This document shows, one piece after another, positions 7,213 through 10,015 of a stretch of DNA of 10,015 nt. Every line of letters begins with the position of its first letter. Position 1 is the first letter of the stretch. A program made the translations under genes and the position numbers. The DNA is taken from NCBI GenBank assembly GCA_004000155.1, contig RCSS01000052.1, positions 2,876 through 12,890 on the forward strand, in the 5' to 3' direction. The stretch is from Tubulinosema ratisbonensis. Taxonomy: Eukaryota > Microsporidia > Tubulinosematidae. Below the pieces are notes generated by a model. It was not told where the DNA came from, did not search any database, and saw only the letters and a program-made list of their open reading frames with translations.

Positions 7213-8031
7213 ATGTTTTGGAGAATTAATTTGTTTTTTCAAATCTTAACTTAAAATGGTAAATTGATTTAGATTTTTAAATTATTTTTTTATCGCAAAA
7301 AAAAAATTAATTTTTTTATGACTAATAATTCTAATTTTGATTTTTGAAAAAGATTTAATTTAATGAAATTATATTTTACATCTTTTTTATATGAAAAATT
7401 AATTATATTCTGTAAAACATAGAAATAATAAAAGATTTCTTTTAAGAATTATTTTTTTAATTTTGGTTAATTTTTTATTGAAAAAAAATCAAACTTTTTT
7501 ATATTTAAATGAAATATCACTATTTTAAAAAAATGCAAGGATGGATTTTAACATGTGATAGCCAAAACTTATACTTTATTTTTAGAAACATATTTTACTG
7601 TATTATTCTCTTTGAATGGGTGACTTATATAATATAAAGAAGATGTAATTATAGATATAAATATAAATTTCTTATCTCTAGACAACAAAAAAACACTATT
7701 TCTAATTTTGGGAAAGAAGATGAAAATTAAGTAATTTAAGTCAGTAAAATCTTTTTTTAAGAAAAATCTTGCACTAAAAGACTTCACAATATAAAAGATA
7801 AATTTTATTAAAATAATAATATTTTTTAATTTTTAAAAATCTATTAAAAAATCAGCAAACACAAAGCTATTGTCTTATTTAAATATTAGAAAAATAAAAT
7901 ATTTTTGAATGTCTTCTAATTAGAAAAAATAAGTAATTTTTAAATAATTATATTAAAATTTATTTTTTAATAAATGTTACAATTTTAAAAAATTTTTGTA
8001 AAAAATATAAAATAAAAAATCTTTTTTATTC
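7213..8031. other. Intergenic spacer between homeodomain and SPO11 genes
   Basis: This is an A/T-rich spacer of 819 bp. The only organised element found is repeat copy C (7567-7693). Just before it, GCAAGGATGGATT (7535-7547) is a small G-containing island. From 7790 to the SPO11 start the sequence is nearly pure A/T, and I see no distinct promoter motif or CCC signal before that gene. Confidence 0.55.
7567..7693 (+). repeat. Dispersed hairpin/poly-A repeat (copy C, diverged)
   Basis: This copy has the same order and nearly the same length as copy A. ACTTATAC is followed by GAAACATATTTTACTG (7585-7600). The right hairpin arm is decayed to TATTATTC (7601-7608). The 3' end is CTCTAGACAAC followed by seven A, where copies A and B have CCCTAGGCAAC and A. 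From the first G of the hairpin to the last A it is 109 bases, against 105 in copy A. The middle part is much altered. The matching ends at matching distance make common origin likely. Confidence 0.6.
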
Positions 8032-8904
8032 ATGCATAAAATCATTACACACATAAAATCAGATACTTTAAAAATGTTATCTTCTTCTCTAACCTTGGCT
8101 AAAATCCAAAAAATATACTTTTATTCAATCTTAAAACAAATGATCCAAAAGAAAATTTTTCGTACCAAAAGAGAAATATTTTATACTGCAGTTCCACTAT
8201 TCAAAACACAAAAAACAGTAAACAGATTAGTAAAAGGTATTTTAGACCAATTTCCATTGGTAAATAAGTTTATAAAATCTTCTTTTAAAGGGCTATTTTG
8301 TGGTAAAATAGAATATACCTTGAATAAACAATTGGTCAGAAGTTTTCATAAAATAGAAATTATTTCTGAATTTGAGAATGTTACTTTTTATGATAAATTT
8401 TGTTTGGTGATCGAAAAAGAAAGTTTGTTTAATTTTATTTGTAATTTTAATAAAATTGAGGATTGTTTGTTGGTGACAGGTAAGGGGTATCCCTGTAAAA
8501 ATACTGTTAAATTTTTACAAAGGGTTAGTATTCCAATTTATGGTCTTTTTGATTTTGATCCATTTGGACTAAATATTTTTATAAATTATTCTAAATACAT
8601 TAAAATAACAAGAATAGGTTTAAAATTAGAAGATATTTTAATTAACAATACTAAAAATTATATTGAAAAATTTTCTAAAAACAGTGAAAATATTTCAATA
8701 TTAAAAAATAAAAATTATGAATTAATTCCATTAAACAAATATGATCTTAGAATGATAAAATCTTTAGAAAATAAAGCACCAGAATTAAAAGAAGATTTAT
8801 TGTTTATTAAAGGGTTAGGAAATAAAATAGAATTAGAAGCACTTATCAAGGATGATGATTTGTTTTATGAAAAATATATAAAAAATAAAATAAAAAATGA
8901 ATAA
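8032..8904 (+). CDS. SPO11: SPO11-like meiotic double-strand-break endonuclease (Topo VI A family)
   Basis: SPO11 makes the DNA double-strand breaks that start meiotic recombination, through a topoisomerase VI A-type tyrosine attack in the nucleus. The 290-aa protein shows the winged-helix motif TKREIFYTAVPLF, with the catalytic tyrosine expected at Tyr51. Most SPO11 proteins have Tyr-Tyr here; this one has Phe-Tyr. The Toprim domain follows: Glu128 in VIEKE, TGKGYPCKNT at 149-158, and the metal-binding DxD at D174 and D176 in LFDFDPFG. The C-terminal IPLNKYDL segment and the NKIELEAL ending also match the family. At 290 aa it is about 100 residues shorter than yeast or human SPO11, mostly at the N-terminus. 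An in-frame TAA at 8008-8010 rules out an earlier start. All catalytic residues are present, so it is probably active. It implies a sexual cycle, which the sequence alone does not prove. Confidence 0.93.
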   Translation: MHKIITHIKSDTLKMLSSSLTLAKIQKIYFYSILKQMIQKKIFRTKREIFYTAVPLFKTQKTVNRLVKGILDQFPLVNKFIKSSFKGLFCGKIEYTLNKQLVRSFHKIEIISEFENVTFYDKFCLVIEKESLFNFICNFNKIEDCLLVTGKGYPCKNTVKFLQRVSIPIYGLFDFDPFGLNIFINYSKYIKITRIGLKLEDILINNTKNYIEKFSKNSENISILKNKNYELIPLNKYDLRMIKSLENKAPELKEDLLFIKGLGNKIELEALIKDDDLFYEKYIKNKIKNE

Positions 8905-8939
8905 AAAAATAAAATAAAAAAGAAATGTCAAATTAAATT

Positions 8940-9173
8940 TTACTTATCTGGCAAGTCATCAGCTTTGTCAGGTATTTGATTCATACTTTTGCTAAATCCA
9001 GACTTAATAAATTCAATTATTGCAGATTTGCCTGTTTTAGGATCTGCAATGAGCATAAATCCTCCAAACACTGCTACTACAAAAACAATGATAAGTATTG
9101 TAACTCCAATCTTGATTAGTCTTTTTTTTCCCGCTCCTCTTCTTGGTGGTGGTGTGGTAGCTTCAGTGTCCAT
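8940..9173 (-). CDS. Small single-pass membrane protein, 77 aa
   Basis: I do not recognise a family. The N-terminus (1-18) holds a proline run (8-10) and basic residues (RR at 11-12, KKR at 16-18). Residues 19-43 are one strong hydrophobic segment (IGVTILIIVFVVAVFGGFMLIA). The remaining 34 residues are polar, with lysines and a final acidic stretch (DKADDLPDK). The charge distribution favours a signal-anchor with the N-terminus in the cytosol and the tail in the ER lumen or outside the cell. The frame is less A/T-rich than the spacers beside it, and CCCC abuts its ATG directly, both of which support a real gene. It converges on SPO11 with only 35 bp between stop codons, so the two 3' ends probably overlap. 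Confidence 0.72.
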   Translation of the reverse strand: MDTEATTPPPRRGAGKKRLIKIGVTILIIVFVVAVFGGFMLIADPKTGKSAIIEFIKSGFSKSMNQIPDKADDLPDK

Positions 9174-9177
9174 GGGG
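9174..9177 (-). promoter_or_regulatory. CCCC directly before the start codon of the membrane-protein gene
   Basis: On the minus strand the sequence reads AGTTAAACCCC then ATG. A C cluster placed directly against the start codon fits the CCC-type start-proximal signal of microsporidian genes and supports this start. The function is inferred. Confidence 0.4.
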
Positions 9178-9646
9178 TTTAACTTGTTTTTTTTAATTTA
9201 AACCTTTGTTGTTCTTAGAACANAGATTTTTTCGTTGATTTATAAAAAAGATAAAAAATTTTCACTCAAATTTTTTATAAAAAATGTTTTTTATTTAAAA
9301 TTTCGAAAATATGACAATCATTTAATAATATTTTTCTATTAGAAGTATTAAATCTAATTGTAAAATATTATTACAATCTAAAAATTAAAAAACTTAAATT
9401 TTAATTTGAACAAACTGATTTCTTTTTGTATCTTTAGATTGTTATGATAATAAAAAATTTTAATTATAAAAAAGATTGAAATAGAAAATTTATTGATAAA
9501 CCAATGTTTATGTATTTTTAATACTACTTTTCAGTCAAAAACATCATCTTTTTTAAGAAAATAGGTATTTTTTATAAGATTTTTCATAAATTTTTTTATA
9601 AAAAAATTGTAAAAAACAGATAATTTTTTTATTAATTAAGGATAAC

Positions 9647-9714
9647 AGATCTTTTTTTAAATAAAATACAATACCTAATCATAAAGAAAAAGAAGGTAAA
9701 ATATGTTTCTACAT
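9647..9714 (-). repeat. Partial copy of the dispersed repeat (copy D)
   Basis: On the minus strand this reads TGTAGAAACATATTTTACC, identical to copy A over those 19 bases except that the preceding ATT spacing differs. It then keeps TAGGTATT and AGATCT at about the distances seen in copy A. The second hairpin arm and the CCTAGGCAAC/poly-A end are missing. It follows copy B in the same orientation, so B and D may be a decayed tandem pair. Confidence 0.55.
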
Positions 9715-9741
9715 AATTAAATACTATAAATATATTTATTA

Positions 9742-9874
9742 TTTTTTTTTGTTGCCTAGGGATGGGAAATCCATACGGTGATCTTTTCGCTATACCTTCT
9801 TTATAAGAGTATTTATACCTAGTCGACGGAAACATATGGTAAAATATGTTTCCCATACTTAGGTATAGCTCAAG
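9742..9874 (-). repeat. Dispersed hairpin/poly-A repeat (copy B)
   Basis: Read on the minus strand: CTTGAGCTATACC, then a perfect hairpin GAAACATA / TATGTTTC (plus-strand 9829-9852, loop TTTTACCA), CTAGGTAT, GCGAAAAGATC, TGGATTTCCC, ATCCCTAGGCAAC and nine A. It is the copy most similar to copy A and lies inverted to it about 4.7 kb away. One minus-strand frame (9632-9856) stays open through it and encodes GFPIPRQQKK. Copies A and C encode related GFTIPRQQKK and FLISRQQKN, but A needs a one-base frame change to join its two halves, so coding is not maintained. Confidence 0.72.
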
Positions 9875-10015
9875 AATATATTTATTATGATATTACTAAT
9901 AAAGGTATAAAAGATTGTACATAAAAAAAACATCTTAAAGAACTTCTGCTTTAATAAGCTTAAAAAATATAAAAAATTAAAAAAATACTTCATTATCTTA
10001 AATTATAATTTAAAT

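Larger units (their letters stand above)
9178..10015. other. Intergenic spacer at the right end
   Basis: This is an A/T-rich spacer running to the edge of the window. Repeat copies D (9647-9714) and B (9742-9874) lie in it, both on the minus strand. Bases 9210-9640 show nothing beyond A/T runs and an N at 9223. After 9875 I see only short frames and no gene start that I would defend. Confidence 0.55.

Noticed and set aside
7569..7787. Minus-strand 72-codon open frame
   Set aside because: It lies across repeat copy C on the opposite strand and is mostly Phe/Ile/Ser/Lys, as expected from random A/T-rich DNA.
8989..9201. Plus-strand open frame opposite the small membrane protein
   Set aside because: It is antisense to the better-supported 77-aa frame, which has a CCCC-flanked start and a sensible anchor topology.
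9632..9856. Minus-strand 74-codon frame through repeat copies D and B as a gene
   Set aside because: The GFPIPRQQKK stretch recurs in the other copies, but copy A needs a frame change and contains a stop. Substitutions between A and B fall at all codon positions. It might be a coding remnant of a mobile element, but not a working gene.

Overview
This window looks like nuclear DNA of a microsporidian, probably an AT-rich, gene-sparse lineage such as the Nosema/Vairimorpha group. That placement is an inference. What supports it: shortened but recognisable eukaryotic proteins (SRP54, ribonucleotide reductase small subunit, an ING-type PHD protein, a homeodomain protein, SPO11), no visible introns, CCC-type motifs just upstream of some start codons, and intergenic DNA that is almost pure A/T. 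Five N positions (883, 890, 1171, 2292, 9223) mark it as draft sequence.

Layout. 19-1902 (minus): SRP54, preceded on its own strand by an ING-family PHD-finger gene, 60 bp apart. 1903-2302: AT-rich divergent spacer. 2303-3286 (plus): ribonucleotide reductase small subunit with all metal ligands, the radical tyrosine and the C-terminal tail. 3287-3755: A/T desert with inverted repeats. 3756-4391 (minus): an unrecognised 211-aa protein. 4499-4774 (plus): a doubtful 91-codon frame. 4866-5121: two facing copies of a dispersed repeat. About 5122-6843: gene-free. 6844-7212 (plus): homeodomain transcription factor. 7213-8031: spacer holding another repeat copy. 8032-8904 (plus): SPO11-like meiotic endonuclease. 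8940-9173 (minus): small single-pass membrane protein, convergent with SPO11 at 35 bp. 9178-10015: spacer with two more repeat copies.

The genes do not form one pathway. SRP54 serves co-translational targeting, the reductase dNTP supply, the PHD and homeodomain proteins chromatin and transcription, and SPO11 meiotic recombination.

The main unlabelled structure is a family of roughly 110-130 bp dispersed repeats, with three clear copies, one partial and one strongly decayed. The best copies start with a perfect 8-bp hairpin (GAAACATA / TATGTTTC) and end in a conserved CCTAGGCAAC block running into a poly-A tract. The two best copies lie in opposite orientations and bracket the homeodomain, SPO11 and membrane-protein genes.
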